DNA of 64,000 nucleotides, from positions 1 through 64,000 of the forward strand of contig JAMFRU010000111.1 of NCBI GenBank assembly GCA_026224875.1. The letters are read 5' to 3'. The notes beneath the pieces are model-generated. The model was not told the DNA's origin, did no database searches, and saw only the letters and a list, made by a program, of their open reading frames with translations. Made by a program: the position numbers and the translations under genes. Within the stretch, counting starts at the first letter, position 1; the number at the start of each line of letters is the position of its first letter. Below, in pieces: positions 8,439 to 17,125 of this stretch. The DNA comes from Acidocella sp. Its GTDB lineage: Bacteria; Pseudomonadota; Alphaproteobacteria; Acetobacterales; Acetobacteraceae.

Positions 8439-8738
8439 ATGATCCATGTTGTCGCCATCATCTCCGCCAAGGCTGGACAGCGCCCCGCACTGCTTGATGC
8501 ATTCGCGGAACTCTCTCCCATTGTCCTGACCGAGAGCGGGTGTATCGAGTACTCCGTGACGATCGACACGCCGGACGCGGACCCGGCTTTTGGCCCGGAT
8601 ACGATCATCGTGATCGAGAAATGGGAAAGTCCGGACACGCTGAAAGCACGCGCCGCCTCCGCGCATATGGCGGCATTCGGTCTGCGCGCCAAAGATCTGG
8701 CCGCCGGCGTCGCCATTCACCGTCTTCAGGCGGCCTGA
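8439..8738 (+). CDS. Antibiotic biosynthesis monooxygenase (ABM) domain protein
   Basis: This 99-residue protein is a single ABM domain (ferredoxin-like fold, usually dimeric). It opens with MIHVVAIISAKAGQRPALL and contains TESGCIEYSVTID and the IIVIEKWESPDTLKAR strand-helix unit typical of YgiN-like quinol monooxygenases. The ribosome binding site is AGAGAAG, six bases before the ATG. Members act on quinols or on intermediates of aromatic metabolism without cofactors, or merely bind small molecules. It follows yghU in the same orientation with an 80-base gap, so co-transcription is possible. Confidence 0.85.
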   Translation: MIHVVAIISAKAGQRPALLDAFAELSPIVLTESGCIEYSVTIDTPDADPAFGPDTIIVIEKWESPDTLKARAASAHMAAFGLRAKDLAAGVAIHRLQAA

Positions 8739-8752
8739 CGCAAAATACGCAA

Positions 8753-8785
8753 GGATCCGGTGACGAACACGACGATTCCGGATCC
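8753..8785. repeat. 8-bp inverted repeat between convergent genes
   Basis: GGATCCGG (8753-8760) pairs with CCGGATCC (8778-8785) across a 17-base loop, between the convergent ABM and ABC-transporter genes. There is no clear T-tract, so a terminator role is only possible. Confidence 0.35.
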
Positions 8786-8831
8786 CACAATATCTAACCT
8801 ATTTGCGCGCCCAAACGGGCCATACGCATGT

Positions 8832-10472
8832 TCAGGCAGCGGACGAAACCAGACGGCGTCCGGGGACGGATTCAAGCAGTTGCCTTGTGTAGGGGCTTTG
8901 CGGCGCGGACAGGACCTGAGCGATCGGCCCCTGTTCCACGATGGTTCCGCGCCGTAGCACAAGAAGCTGGTGAGCAATGCGCGCAACCGCCGCCAGATCG
9001 TGCGAGACCAGCACATAGCTGACGCCCAGACGCTCCTGCAATTCGATCAGCAGATCGAGAATCTTGGCGCTGACGGAAGCATCAAGCGCCGAGACGGGTT
9101 CATCAAGAAACAAAAGATCGGGTTTGAGTGCAAGCGCGCGGGCGATGATGGCACGCTGCAGCTGCCCGCCCGAAAGTTCGCGCGGCCGGCGGGTAAGGCA
9201 TGACGCCGGCAAATGCACGATATCGGCCAACCGCCGCGCGGCTGCATCGAGTTCCGCCCCTTTCGCCAACTTGAATGAAACCAAAGGCTCGACGATGCTC
9301 TCAAAAATGGTGAGGCGCGGATCCAGCGAGGCATACGGATTCTGCTGCACCAATTGAACCCGTTGACGGAGTGGGCGGAACTGCCGCTCCGTCATACCGC
9401 TGATCTCCTGACCTTCAAAAATCACTCTGCCGCGGGATGGTTTCTCCAGTCCCAAGGCCACGCGCAATATCGTTGTTTTGCCCGACCCCGATTCGCCGAC
9501 GATCGCCATCGTCTGGCCGGCGCGTACGGAGAAACTGACCTCTTCCAGTGCTGCGAACTGCCGGTCGGCGCTGCCGCGCGGCAGGGTAAAATATTTGGCG
9601 ACACGGTCGAACGACAATATTTCAGGCGTAAGCGGCACATCGAGATGGCGGACAGCAAATCCGCCATCTCTACTCAGCGCAGGTGCGGCCGCGATCAGCG
9701 CACGCGTGGCTTCGCTGGCGGGGCCCGAAAATATGCGTGCCGGCGTTCCTTGTTCGACGATCCGTCCGGCCTGCATCACCAGAACACGGTCGGATCGGTC
9801 TGCCGCCACCCCAAGATCATGCGTGATCAAAAGCAGTGAAATACCACGCTTGGCTACCAACCCATCAAGATGGTCGAGCAGCCGTTTCTGCACGGTGGCA
9901 TCGAGCGCGCTAGTTGGCTCGTCGGCAATCAGCAGATCGGGATCGCCAGCCAGCGCAATGGCGATCAATATCCTCTGGCGCATGCCGCCCGAAAGCTCGT
10001 GCGGATATTGCCGCGCCCGCAGCACGGGATTGTCGATCCCGACCTGCTCCAGCAGGTCGAGCACATCGGCGTCTATCCCGCGGGTGCGCCGGCCTTTGGC
10101 CTGGATCAGCGCTTCGGCAATCTGCCTGCCGTTGCGGGTGGTGGGGTTGAGCCCCACCATCGGGTCCTGCGGCACCAGCCCGATCACCTTACCCCGCAGC
10201 GCCCGCCGCCGCCGTTCGGGCACGTGCGCCACATCCTCTCCGTTCACCAGAATCTGCCCAGCCGTGATCCGGGCATTCGGAGACAGCAATCCGATCAGGG
10301 CGCCGGCGATGGTCGATTTGCCTGAGCCGGATTCGCCGACGATCGCGAGCCTCTCGCCTCTACCGATCGCAAGGGTTACGTCATGCAGCACCTCGTTGAG
10401 CTGGCCTGCGGCCGGGTAGGCAATGCGCAGGCCGCGGATTTCGACGAGATTATCGGCCGGAGGGGGGGCCAT
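8832..10472 (-). CDS. Dipeptide/oligopeptide-type ABC transporter, fused double ATPase
   Basis: This 546-residue protein contains two complete ABC ATPase domains, equivalent to DppD and DppF fused. Walker A motifs GESGSGKST (46-54) and GESGSGKTT (327-335), signatures LSGGM (161) and LSGGQ (434), and Walker B segments LLIADEP and LLFLDEP are all intact. The start at 10472 lies two bases after the upstream permease stop. Longer in-frame starts would run into that gene. It is the last gene of a four-gene minus-strand operon (binding protein, two permeases, ATPase) and powers import across the inner membrane. The first half lacks the Cys-rich oligopeptide C-terminal extension seen in the second system. 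Confidence 0.93.
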   Translation of the reverse strand: MAPPPADNLVEIRGLRIAYPAAGQLNEVLHDVTLAIGRGERLAIVGESGSGKSTIAGALIGLLSPNARITAGQILVNGEDVAHVPERRRRALRGKVIGLVPQDPMVGLNPTTRNGRQIAEALIQAKGRRTRGIDADVLDLLEQVGIDNPVLRARQYPHELSGGMRQRILIAIALAGDPDLLIADEPTSALDATVQKRLLDHLDGLVAKRGISLLLITHDLGVAADRSDRVLVMQAGRIVEQGTPARIFSGPASEATRALIAAAPALSRDGGFAVRHLDVPLTPEILSFDRVAKYFTLPRGSADRQFAALEEVSFSVRAGQTMAIVGESGSGKTTILRVALGLEKPSRGRVIFEGQEISGMTERQFRPLRQRVQLVQQNPYASLDPRLTIFESIVEPLVSFKLAKGAELDAAARRLADIVHLPASCLTRRPRELSGGQLQRAIIARALALKPDLLFLDEPVSALDASVSAKILDLLIELQERLGVSYVLVSHDLAAVARIAHQLLVLRRGTIVEQGPIAQVLSAPQSPYTRQLLESVPGRRLVSSAA

Positions 10473-10474
10473 CG

Positions 10475-11401
10475 CTACAGTTCCTCGATAGTGCGGGCAA
10501 TGTGGTTCAGGCTGAAGACGACAACCGCCACGAACAATCCCGGAATCAACGAAAGCCATGGCGTGGTCATCAGGAAATTGCGCCCATCGGCGATCAGCGT
10601 GCCCCATTCCGCGGCCGGTGGTGCCGCGCCGAAACCGAGGAAACTGAGCCCGGCCGTCGCCAAAATGGCAAAGCCGAAATCGAGCGTGGTCAGCACCGCG
10701 ACGGGCCCCCAGCTATTGGGCAGCACATGGCGCAGCAGAACACTGAACCATCCGGCCCCGCCCAGTTTCGCGGCCTCGACATAGGGCAGAATTTTGACGC
10801 GCAGCACCTCGGCGCGGGTTGTGCGCGCGAAGCCGGGTATGATGCCGAGACCCACCGCAATAGCAACAGGAATGGTCCCAAAGCCGATGGCCGTCACGAG
10901 CGCCAGGGCAAGTAGAAGGGGCGGCAATGCCAGCATCACGTCGACGGCCCGCATGATCACCTCGTCGGCCAACCCGCCAAGGTAACCGGACAGCACGCCG
11001 AGCGTCAGCCCCACTGTCAGGCCAATCCCCACCGCGATCAGCGCCGCCGCAACCGAAAGCCGCGCACCGAAAACGACGCGCGTGTAGAGGTCGCGGCCCA
11101 GATCATCCGTGCCGAACCAGTGCGCCATGCTGGGCGGCAGAAATTTATCGGCTTCCGAGGTGGCATAGGGGTCATAACCCGTGAGCAATTGCGGCCAAGC
11201 AGCGGCAAGCAGCACGAAGGCGATGAGCCCGGCCCCCAGCAGAAAGCCGGGGCGCGCCAGCAGCGGCCGGAGTGTTACGGCGGTGCGTTTGAAGCGGCTG
11301 GGCCGCAGCCGTGGCACGCCGCCGGAAACTGGCGCATCGGCCACGCTCTCCAAAACCGGTGCCGGCACCGGCGTCTCTTCGAGATCGCGGATGCTCGACA
11401 T
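10475..11401 (-). CDS. ABC transporter permease, DppC-like
   Basis: This permease of about 308 residues is of the DppC/OppC type. It has a cytoplasmic Pro-rich N-terminus, a first membrane span near residues 52-70, and the family motif FGTDDLGRDLYTRVVFGAR in the periplasmic loop. A BPD-transporter domain follows, with the EAAxxGGAGWFSVLLRHVLPN coupling loop that contacts the ATPase. Its ATG overlaps the upstream permease stop (TGATG). A GTG one codon earlier is also possible. It forms the heterodimeric channel with the DppB-like protein encoded upstream. Confidence 0.92.
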   Translation of the reverse strand: MSSIRDLEETPVPAPVLESVADAPVSGGVPRLRPSRFKRTAVTLRPLLARPGFLLGAGLIAFVLLAAAWPQLLTGYDPYATSEADKFLPPSMAHWFGTDDLGRDLYTRVVFGARLSVAAALIAVGIGLTVGLTLGVLSGYLGGLADEVIMRAVDVMLALPPLLLALALVTAIGFGTIPVAIAVGLGIIPGFARTTRAEVLRVKILPYVEAAKLGGAGWFSVLLRHVLPNSWGPVAVLTTLDFGFAILATAGLSFLGFGAAPPAAEWGTLIADGRNFLMTTPWLSLIPGLFVAVVVFSLNHIARTIEEL

Positions 11402-12351
11402 CACGTCACCCTGGGTGTGCGGGTGATGCGCGGATCAAACACGGGATAGAGCAGGTCAACGATGAGATTGATCACGACAAAGATCGCTGCCGCCAGGGTA
11501 ACGATGGCCAACACCACGGGCATATCCTGCCGTAGCACGGCCTCCTGGGCGAGGCGGCCGACACCCACCCGTGCGAACACGGTTTCCACCAGTACGGCTT
11601 CAAACACCAGATTGCCGATCTGCAGGCCGATCAACGTAAACACCGGCAGCAGCGCGTTGCGCAACACGTGACGCGCCTGGACCTGGCCCCGGCTCAACCC
11701 CTTGGCCAGCGCGGTGACGATAAAGGGCTCCCTCCAGACATCGCCGAAACTGCGCAGCAGCACCTGCGCGAAGGTGGCACCGCTGGGAATGGCGAGCGTC
11801 ACGGCAGGCAGGATCAGGCTCTGAATCCCGTCGTTGCCGGTGGCGGGGAACCAGCCGAGATCGAAAGCGAAGATCTGGATCAACAGCAATCCGGTCCAGA
11901 ACACCGGGGTGGAAAGCCCCAGCGCCGGCAGGCGTGTGAGTGCCTGCCGCAGCGGCCGCCAAGTGACGAGCGACACGGCATAGGCAAAGCCGCAGCCAGC
12001 CAGCACCGACAGCACCACAGCACTCCCGGCGAGCTCGAGCGACGGCGCTGCCCGCGCGAACAGGAGCTGGCGGATTGGGTCGTTATCTGCGAGCGAGCGG
12101 CCAAAATCACCCTGCAGGTAACCGCCGAGCAGCGAAAAATAATGTGCGACCACGCCCTGATCGAGTCCATATTGCGCCCGCAGCACATCCAGCTGCTGTG
12201 GCGAGAGCGAACCTGGCTGTATCCCGGAGGCGCCGAGCATAATCGACAATGGATCGCCGGGCAGCAGGTAAAGGATGAGATAGGTGACCGTGAAGGCACC
12301 CCACAACACCAGAAATGCCTGTCCGAGCCGTGATAAGATGTACCCGGTCAT
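11401..12351 (-). CDS. ABC transporter permease, DppB-like
   Basis: This 316-residue permease of the DppB/OppB type starts with the characteristic YILSRLGQAFLVLWGAFTVTYLI span, followed by LLPGDPLS and a periplasmic loop ending RSLADNDPI. The coupling loop is TALAKGLSRGQVQARHVLRNALLP. About six membrane segments are expected. It overlaps the binding-protein gene by four bases (ATGA) and the DppC-like gene by one base. Co-translation and a 1:1 membrane complex are therefore likely. Confidence 0.93.
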   Translation of the reverse strand: MTGYILSRLGQAFLVLWGAFTVTYLILYLLPGDPLSIMLGASGIQPGSLSPQQLDVLRAQYGLDQGVVAHYFSLLGGYLQGDFGRSLADNDPIRQLLFARAAPSLELAGSAVVLSVLAGCGFAYAVSLVTWRPLRQALTRLPALGLSTPVFWTGLLLIQIFAFDLGWFPATGNDGIQSLILPAVTLAIPSGATFAQVLLRSFGDVWREPFIVTALAKGLSRGQVQARHVLRNALLPVFTLIGLQIGNLVFEAVLVETVFARVGVGRLAQEAVLRQDMPVVLAIVTLAAAIFVVINLIVDLLYPVFDPRITRTPRVT

Positions 12352-13985
12352 CGTTTGATCTCAATGTCGTTGAACGAGGCGAAGCCTTCGTCTGTCCAGG
12401 TGAAGCCCTGCACATTCTTCGCCACGGCGACCTGCCAGATGCGTTCGTAGATGGGGAAGGCAACCCCCTCTTTGATGAGCAGGTCCTGCAATTGGCCGTA
12501 GGCCGCGGCACGCTTGTTCGTATCGGTGGTAATCAGCCCGGCGTCGAAAAGCTGCTCCGCTTCGGCGAGGTCCGCCGGGTCATAGGCATCGAGGGCCAGT
12601 TTTGCCTGGAGGGCGAAACGCGGATCGAGGAAACTCTGCAGCACTGCGGGATCGCCGCGCGTCAAATAGGAGCCGATAAGATCATAATTTCCGTGGATGA
12701 TATCCGAAACATAAGTGCCGGGCACAACCACGGTGATCTTGAGGGCGATTCCCACTTTGCGTAGCTGGTCCTGCAACAGCTCATCGCCGGGCGATTGGGC
12801 TTGCGCGACCTCCTCCAGAGCCAGCGCTCTGCCGTTCTTATAGCGATAGCCATCCTGGCCCAGCTTCCAACCCGCCGCATCGAGCAACTGCGCGGCACCA
12901 TGCGGGTCATAGGCAAGATTCTGCTTTTCCGATTTGAAATAGGGCGTCGTCCTGTCGAGCACGCTCTCCACCACGGGAAATTGCGCATCGTAGATCGTGG
13001 CGGCGTAGCCTGGGCGGTCGATGGATTTTTGCAGCGCAAGCCGGACCGCTGGGTCGGCGAGAAGCCGGCCGGCGCTGGTATTGGGAAACAGATTATAGGC
13101 AGGCCCCGGCAAAGAGCGACTATAGATCGTGGCACCATGCGACTTCAACAGGCCTGATTCGGTGTCGGAAAACGGCAGACGCGGCCACACGATATCGATA
13201 CTGCCCTGTACGAACGCGCCGTCGCGCACATATTGCTCGGGAACATAGCTGACGAGGATCTTGTCGATATGCGCCTCGCCCGGATTGGTGACGGCCTTGG
13301 AGGGCCAGGCGTAACCCTTGCGCTTGATGAGGGTCAGCCCGACCGCGGGCACGTAACTTTGCAGAATGAAGGGGCCGGTGCCGACGATGGCGCCGCGGGA
13401 ACGCTGCTGCGCCGTCAGCGCATAGGAGGCGGGGGCCAGAATGGCGAGGTTGGTGGTGGAGGTGGCCTGCAGGAAGGCAGCGTTGGGACGCGAAAGCACG
13501 ATGCGGACGTGCTGATCGTCGATCACATCCGCATGGGCGTAGCCTGAAAGATAGGTGGCGCCGAACACGCCCGGATTTTTCACCGTCTCGGCCTCATCGG
13601 AATCGAAGGCGATTTTTACTGCCTGGGCATTGAATTTTTCGCCATCGCTGAAGGTCACGTCGTCTCGCAAGGTAAAAATATATTGCAACCCGTCCGGGCT
13701 GATCTGCCAAGTTTTCGCGAGCCAGGGAATGATTTCGCCGGTATCGGGATTCTGATCGGTCAATGATTCGACGACATTGCGCAGCACGACCCGATGCTCG
13801 ATCCAATAAACCTGAAACGGATCGAGACTTACGAGGGTTGTGTTGTCGCCGGCGAAGGCAATTCTGAGCGTATTATCATCGGCGCTCGCTTTCCGATGGC
13901 AAGCAGTCAGTACCAGTGGGGCGAATGCCAGCGCGGCTATGCAGATATATTTGAACCAAGAGTGTTTTCTGCAATTCACGCGCAA
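12348..13985 (-). CDS. ABC transporter substrate-binding lipoprotein, family 5
   Basis: This 545-residue extracytoplasmic binding protein belongs to the SBP family 5 (peptide, nickel and opine class). The N-terminus is a lipoprotein signal: basic start, hydrophobic residues 13-25, lipobox LTAC with lipidated C29. The conserved SPDGLQYIFTLRDDVTFSDGE and VGTGPF motifs define the fold. It captures the ligand in the periplasm for the two permeases and double ATPase encoded downstream. Lipid anchoring is less usual for Gram-negative binding proteins, and the second system in this window uses a Tat signal instead. The ligand is not predictable. Confidence 0.92.
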   Translation of the reverse strand: MRVNCRKHSWFKYICIAALAFAPLVLTACHRKASADDNTLRIAFAGDNTTLVSLDPFQVYWIEHRVVLRNVVESLTDQNPDTGEIIPWLAKTWQISPDGLQYIFTLRDDVTFSDGEKFNAQAVKIAFDSDEAETVKNPGVFGATYLSGYAHADVIDDQHVRIVLSRPNAAFLQATSTTNLAILAPASYALTAQQRSRGAIVGTGPFILQSYVPAVGLTLIKRKGYAWPSKAVTNPGEAHIDKILVSYVPEQYVRDGAFVQGSIDIVWPRLPFSDTESGLLKSHGATIYSRSLPGPAYNLFPNTSAGRLLADPAVRLALQKSIDRPGYAATIYDAQFPVVESVLDRTTPYFKSEKQNLAYDPHGAAQLLDAAGWKLGQDGYRYKNGRALALEEVAQAQSPGDELLQDQLRKVGIALKITVVVPGTYVSDIIHGNYDLIGSYLTRGDPAVLQSFLDPRFALQAKLALDAYDPADLAEAEQLFDAGLITTDTNKRAAAYGQLQDLLIKEGVAFPIYERIWQVAVAKNVQGFTWTDEGFASFNDIEIKR

Positions 13986-14518
13986 TTCCTTTCGATACCG
14001 CTACTTATTCGGCGCATCGTCTGCGCGTAAGAGTTGATGAATGACGGGAAAATCTCCGCGAAGGAAGCCGCTGGTCGCGGCTGCCGAGCACACCGAGACT
14101 ATTGGACCGTCAGACGCTTGAGACGCGTCGACAGCTCACGAGCACAAGTAGGATAGGGCATTCCCGGCACATAGATATTAGATAATAGCTATAGATCAAA
14201 TAGACAATCAAGTATTATTCATGGTTATGTGCGATATCTTCAAGAAACACGGGGCCGAATCACCGGTCGTCTGGATAACGAGCATGGGAGCGCCCTACAG
14301 CGCATTGCTCGCGGGTGCCGCCTACAGCGTGACATCTGTGGATTGAAGAGAGCGGCGTGGCGGCACGGATGATGTGGGGGGCGCTCCTGCAGGCTGACAC
14401 GCGGTGCTTCCGGGATTTTGCAGAGACTTTAATCAAACTAAAGCGGCTATGAGTATTTCTCGTTTTTCCGGCAGACAAAACATGTTAAATTCCATATAGA
14501 ATATAGGGATATGTGATT
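13986..14518. promoter_or_regulatory. Divergent control region between ABC operon and flavin monooxygenase
   Basis: About 530 bases separate the minus-strand ABC operon from the plus-strand monooxygenase. The stretch 14160-14220 is AT-rich with repeated TAGATA/TAGCTATAGAT-like tracts, as expected for promoters or operators. A 41-codon frame at 14221-14346 lacks a ribosome binding site and resembles nothing known to me. No regulator gene is present here. Confidence 0.45.
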
Positions 14519-15868
14519 ATGACCGATCAGCCACGCCAGTTAAAGCTAGGTGCTATTCTCGAGGGTGTAGGCGCCGACCATGCAACCTGGCGGCAGCCCG
14601 ATGTGGCAGGCGATGCCAGCATTGACATCGACTGGTATATCGAGAACGCGCGGGCGGCAGAGGCGGCGAAGTTCGACCTTGTCTTCATTGTGGATTCGCC
14701 TTTCATCACACCGGATACGGCACCGCATTTTTTAAACCGGCTCGAGCCGCTAACCCTGCTCTCGGCAATAGCGGTATCGACCGCCAAGATCGGCGTCGTC
14801 GGCACACTCACCACTTCCTATTGGGAGCCTTATAATGTGGCCCGCCAGTTTGGTTCGCTCGACCATATCAGCAAGGGGCGTGCCGGTTGGAATGTGGTAA
14901 CGACAGGGCTTGAGGGTGCGGCGCGCAATTATGGCCGCGAAGAGCATTTCGACCACGCCGTGCGCTACGCAAGGGCGCACGAGTTCGTTGAAGTCGTGAA
15001 GGGATTGTGGGATTCCTACGAAGATGACGCCTTCCCGCGCGACAAGGCGAACGGCATTTTCCTCGACAAACGCAAGCAACATCGCCTCGACCATAAGGGC
15101 GAGCATTTCTCGGTCGCCGGGCCGCTCGCGCTCAGTCGTTCGCGGCAGGGGCAACCCGTTATCTTCCAGGCAGGCGACAGCAGTGAAGGGCGCAACCTCG
15201 GTGCATTGATTGCCGAAGCGACTTTTGCCAGCGCGGAGGATTTCGAGACAGGACGCGCCTATTACCAGGATTTGAAAGCACGCGCCGCGGCACTTGGCCG
15301 TGATCCCGAGCTGATCAAGGTCATGCCTGGCCTATCGCCGACCATCGCCGAAACCGATGAGGAAGCCCAGGCGATTGCAGCGGCGGCCAGGGACGGACTC
15401 GATGTTAAAAAGCTGCTTGTACAACTAGGGCGCGCTTTCAACTATCATGATTTTACCCAGTACGATCTCGACTCCCCTTTTCCAGATCTCACAGGCGTAA
15501 CACTCAACAGTTATAAAGGCCAAGCCGAGCGGATCATCCGTTTATCCGCGCGGGACAGACTGACGCTACGCCAAGCCGCCTATCGCTTCGGCGTGTTTCG
15601 GTCAGATTTCGTGGGATCGCCCGAAACGATCGCCAACGAGATCGAACGCTGGTTCGTGGGCCGTGCCGCGGATGGATTCATCCTGAGGGTCACCCGCTCA
15701 AAGGATTTTGCACTATTCCGCGAACGCGTGGTGCCCATTCTGCAACAGCGCGGGTTGTTCCGACACGAGTATGAACATGACACGCTGCGTGGGCATCTCG
15801 GTTTGCCGGCGCCGGAGAACCGCTATGCGCGTGATCACAACTTATTGCAGGCGGTTGCTGCCGAGTAA
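14519..15868 (+). CDS. LLM-class flavin-dependent monooxygenase, NtaA/SnaA/DszA type
   Basis: This protein of about 449 residues is a luciferase-like (TIM barrel) FMNH2-dependent monooxygenase of the NtaA/SnaA/DszA/SfnG group. Typical segments are LKLGAILEGVGADHATW at the start, then LEPLTLLSAIA, GLVxT-like GVVGTLTTSYWEPYNVARQFGSLDHIS, GRAGWNVVTT and QPVIFQAGDSSEGR. Members attack nitrilotriacetate, EDTA, pristinamycin, sulfones or dibenzothiophene sulfone, using reduced FMN from a separate reductase. The ATG at 14519 and a GTG at 14513 share the same AGGG site. Peptide-type ABC importers on both sides suggest that its substrate is imported by one of them. Confidence 0.92.
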   Translation: MTDQPRQLKLGAILEGVGADHATWRQPDVAGDASIDIDWYIENARAAEAAKFDLVFIVDSPFITPDTAPHFLNRLEPLTLLSAIAVSTAKIGVVGTLTTSYWEPYNVARQFGSLDHISKGRAGWNVVTTGLEGAARNYGREEHFDHAVRYARAHEFVEVVKGLWDSYEDDAFPRDKANGIFLDKRKQHRLDHKGEHFSVAGPLALSRSRQGQPVIFQAGDSSEGRNLGALIAEATFASAEDFETGRAYYQDLKARAAALGRDPELIKVMPGLSPTIAETDEEAQAIAAAARDGLDVKKLLVQLGRAFNYHDFTQYDLDSPFPDLTGVTLNSYKGQAERIIRLSARDRLTLRQAAYRFGVFRSDFVGSPETIANEIERWFVGRAADGFILRVTRSKDFALFRERVVPILQQRGLFRHEYEHDTLRGHLGLPAPENRYARDHNLLQAVAAE

Positions 15869-15892
15869 TCGTGCGGCGTTAGCGGAAGATAT

Positions 15893-15938
15893 TCTGGTAC
15901 GGCATGGCAAAATAAAAATCATGCCATGCTGTACCAGA
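15893..15938. terminator. Long hairpin between convergent genes
   Basis: TCTGGTACGGCATGGCA (15893-15909) pairs with TGCCATGCTGTACCAGA (15922-15938). It forms a 17-bp stem with one mismatch and a 12-base A-rich loop, between convergent genes. Location favours a bidirectional terminator, but neither side has a strong T-tract. Confidence 0.45.
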
Positions 15939-16011
15939 GGCATATAGATGCTGCCTTTAAGCCGGGATGACCGCGCAAACCGGCCCGCTTGCAATTTTTC
16001 GCGCGGTGCCG

Positions 16012-16854
16012 TCAGCGTAAAGCGAAACCAAGCTGGTTCAGTACGTCACGCAAAACATCGCGCCCATGCAAACTCGCCGCATTGCGGATACGCGCGCCGG
16101 CTTGATCCGTCCAATCCTGCACGGGCAGGTTCTGCTCCTGCTGGAAACCGCGCATCCGCTCGTTGTAAGCGGCGATCCCGGCTCGTTCCCGTTCACCCCA
16201 TTCATATTGTTCCTTGAACAGTACGACCTCCTGCGGAAGGCGCGGCTTAACTTCCGCCGGCCGCGCGGGGTCCGGCCGCCCGATGGCGAGACCGAACAGC
16301 GCGAAGGCCTGCGGGGGAAGGTTAAGCTCGGCAGCGACCTCGGCTGGATGGTTGCGTATAGCACCGATATACATGGCACCGAGCCCAAGCGATTCCACCG
16401 CTACCACAGCGTTCTGTGCCGCGAGCGAAGCATCCACGGCACCGAGCAGGAAGCTTTCAAAGTAGCCCAGCGCCTCGGCAGACTCGTTGCGTTCCTTGCT
16501 CAACGCTGCCAGCCGGTGCAAATCGACAAGCCAAAGCAGAAACAAGGGGGCTTCCAGAATATGCTGCTGATTTCCCGCCAGAGCCGCCAGCCGGGCCTTG
16601 CGCGCCGGCTCCTGAATGGCGACGACACTCCAGACCTGCAGATTGGAAGAGGAGGATGCCGATTGCGCCGCGGCGACCAACGTCTCCAGAGTGCCCACGG
16701 GCAATTTTTCCGGCAAATAGGTACGCACGGAGCGATGTGACAGCAGTACATCCAGAGTTTCGTTCAACACGGCAACGCCCGGCACATCGCCACGATAGCG
16801 CTGGTGCAATAGCTTGGCCGCGGCAGCCCGTGCGAGGCTGGTGATTTCGTTCAT
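16012..16854 (-). CDS. NADPH-dependent flavin oxidoreductase, NfsA-like nitroreductase family
   Basis: This 280-residue protein of the nitroreductase fold is of the NfsA/SnrA/FRP type. HRSVRTYLPEKLP is the phosphate-binding arginine segment, and SASSSSNLQVWSVV is the Ser-rich FMN-binding loop. GLGAMYIGAIRNHP and ALFGLAIGRPD complete the FMN site. The start at 16854 has AGGA nine bases upstream. A longer frame from 16953 would add an unlikely Pro-rich leader. NfsA relatives such as the Vibrio FRP protein provide FMNH2 to luciferase-like monooxygenases, and this gene sits convergently next to one. It is therefore a plausible reductase partner. This is an inference from position. Confidence 0.88.
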   Translation of the reverse strand: MNEITSLARAAAAKLLHQRYRGDVPGVAVLNETLDVLLSHRSVRTYLPEKLPVGTLETLVAAAQSASSSSNLQVWSVVAIQEPARKARLAALAGNQQHILEAPLFLLWLVDLHRLAALSKERNESAEALGYFESFLLGAVDASLAAQNAVVAVESLGLGAMYIGAIRNHPAEVAAELNLPPQAFALFGLAIGRPDPARPAEVKPRLPQEVVLFKEQYEWGERERAGIAAYNERMRGFQQEQNLPVQDWTDQAGARIRNAASLHGRDVLRDVLNQLGFALR

Positions 16855-16986
16855 AGGTATATCCTGTTCTACAACCGGTCCTGGCCGATGTGTTCGTAAT
16901 ATGCCGCAGGATCCCGCGTATCCAGTTGCAGGGATATCTGGCAAAATCCGCATCCAATTTGTTGCATGACCAAGCGCAGAGTTTAC

Positions 16987-17014
16987 ACTATAATGCCGAT
17001 AGTAATTGTCAAGT
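16987..17014 (-). promoter_or_regulatory. Candidate sigma-70 promoter for the NfsA-like gene
   Basis: On the minus strand a perfect TTGACA (17014-17009), a 16-base spacer and TAGTGT (16992-16987) lie 130 bases upstream of the flavin oxidoreductase start. The -35 is ideal and the -10 is weak. Confidence 0.4.
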
Positions 17015-17125
17015 AATCCGCACGATGCTATTCGCGCAGCTCAGCTTTGCGTGGCCCGGAAGTACTCAATCTGAAAGACACCTCCCATTGTGCCAAGCTA
17101 CGGCTGAACAAACCGGAGACACACG

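Noticed and set aside
8753-8785. Inverted repeat as a rho-independent terminator
   Set aside because: Only eight base pairs with a 17-base loop and no T-tract. It is kept as a repeat only.
14221-14346. A 41-codon frame in the control region between the first ABC operon and the flavin monooxygenase
   Set aside because: No ribosome binding site, no family resemblance, and length well within chance for this composition.
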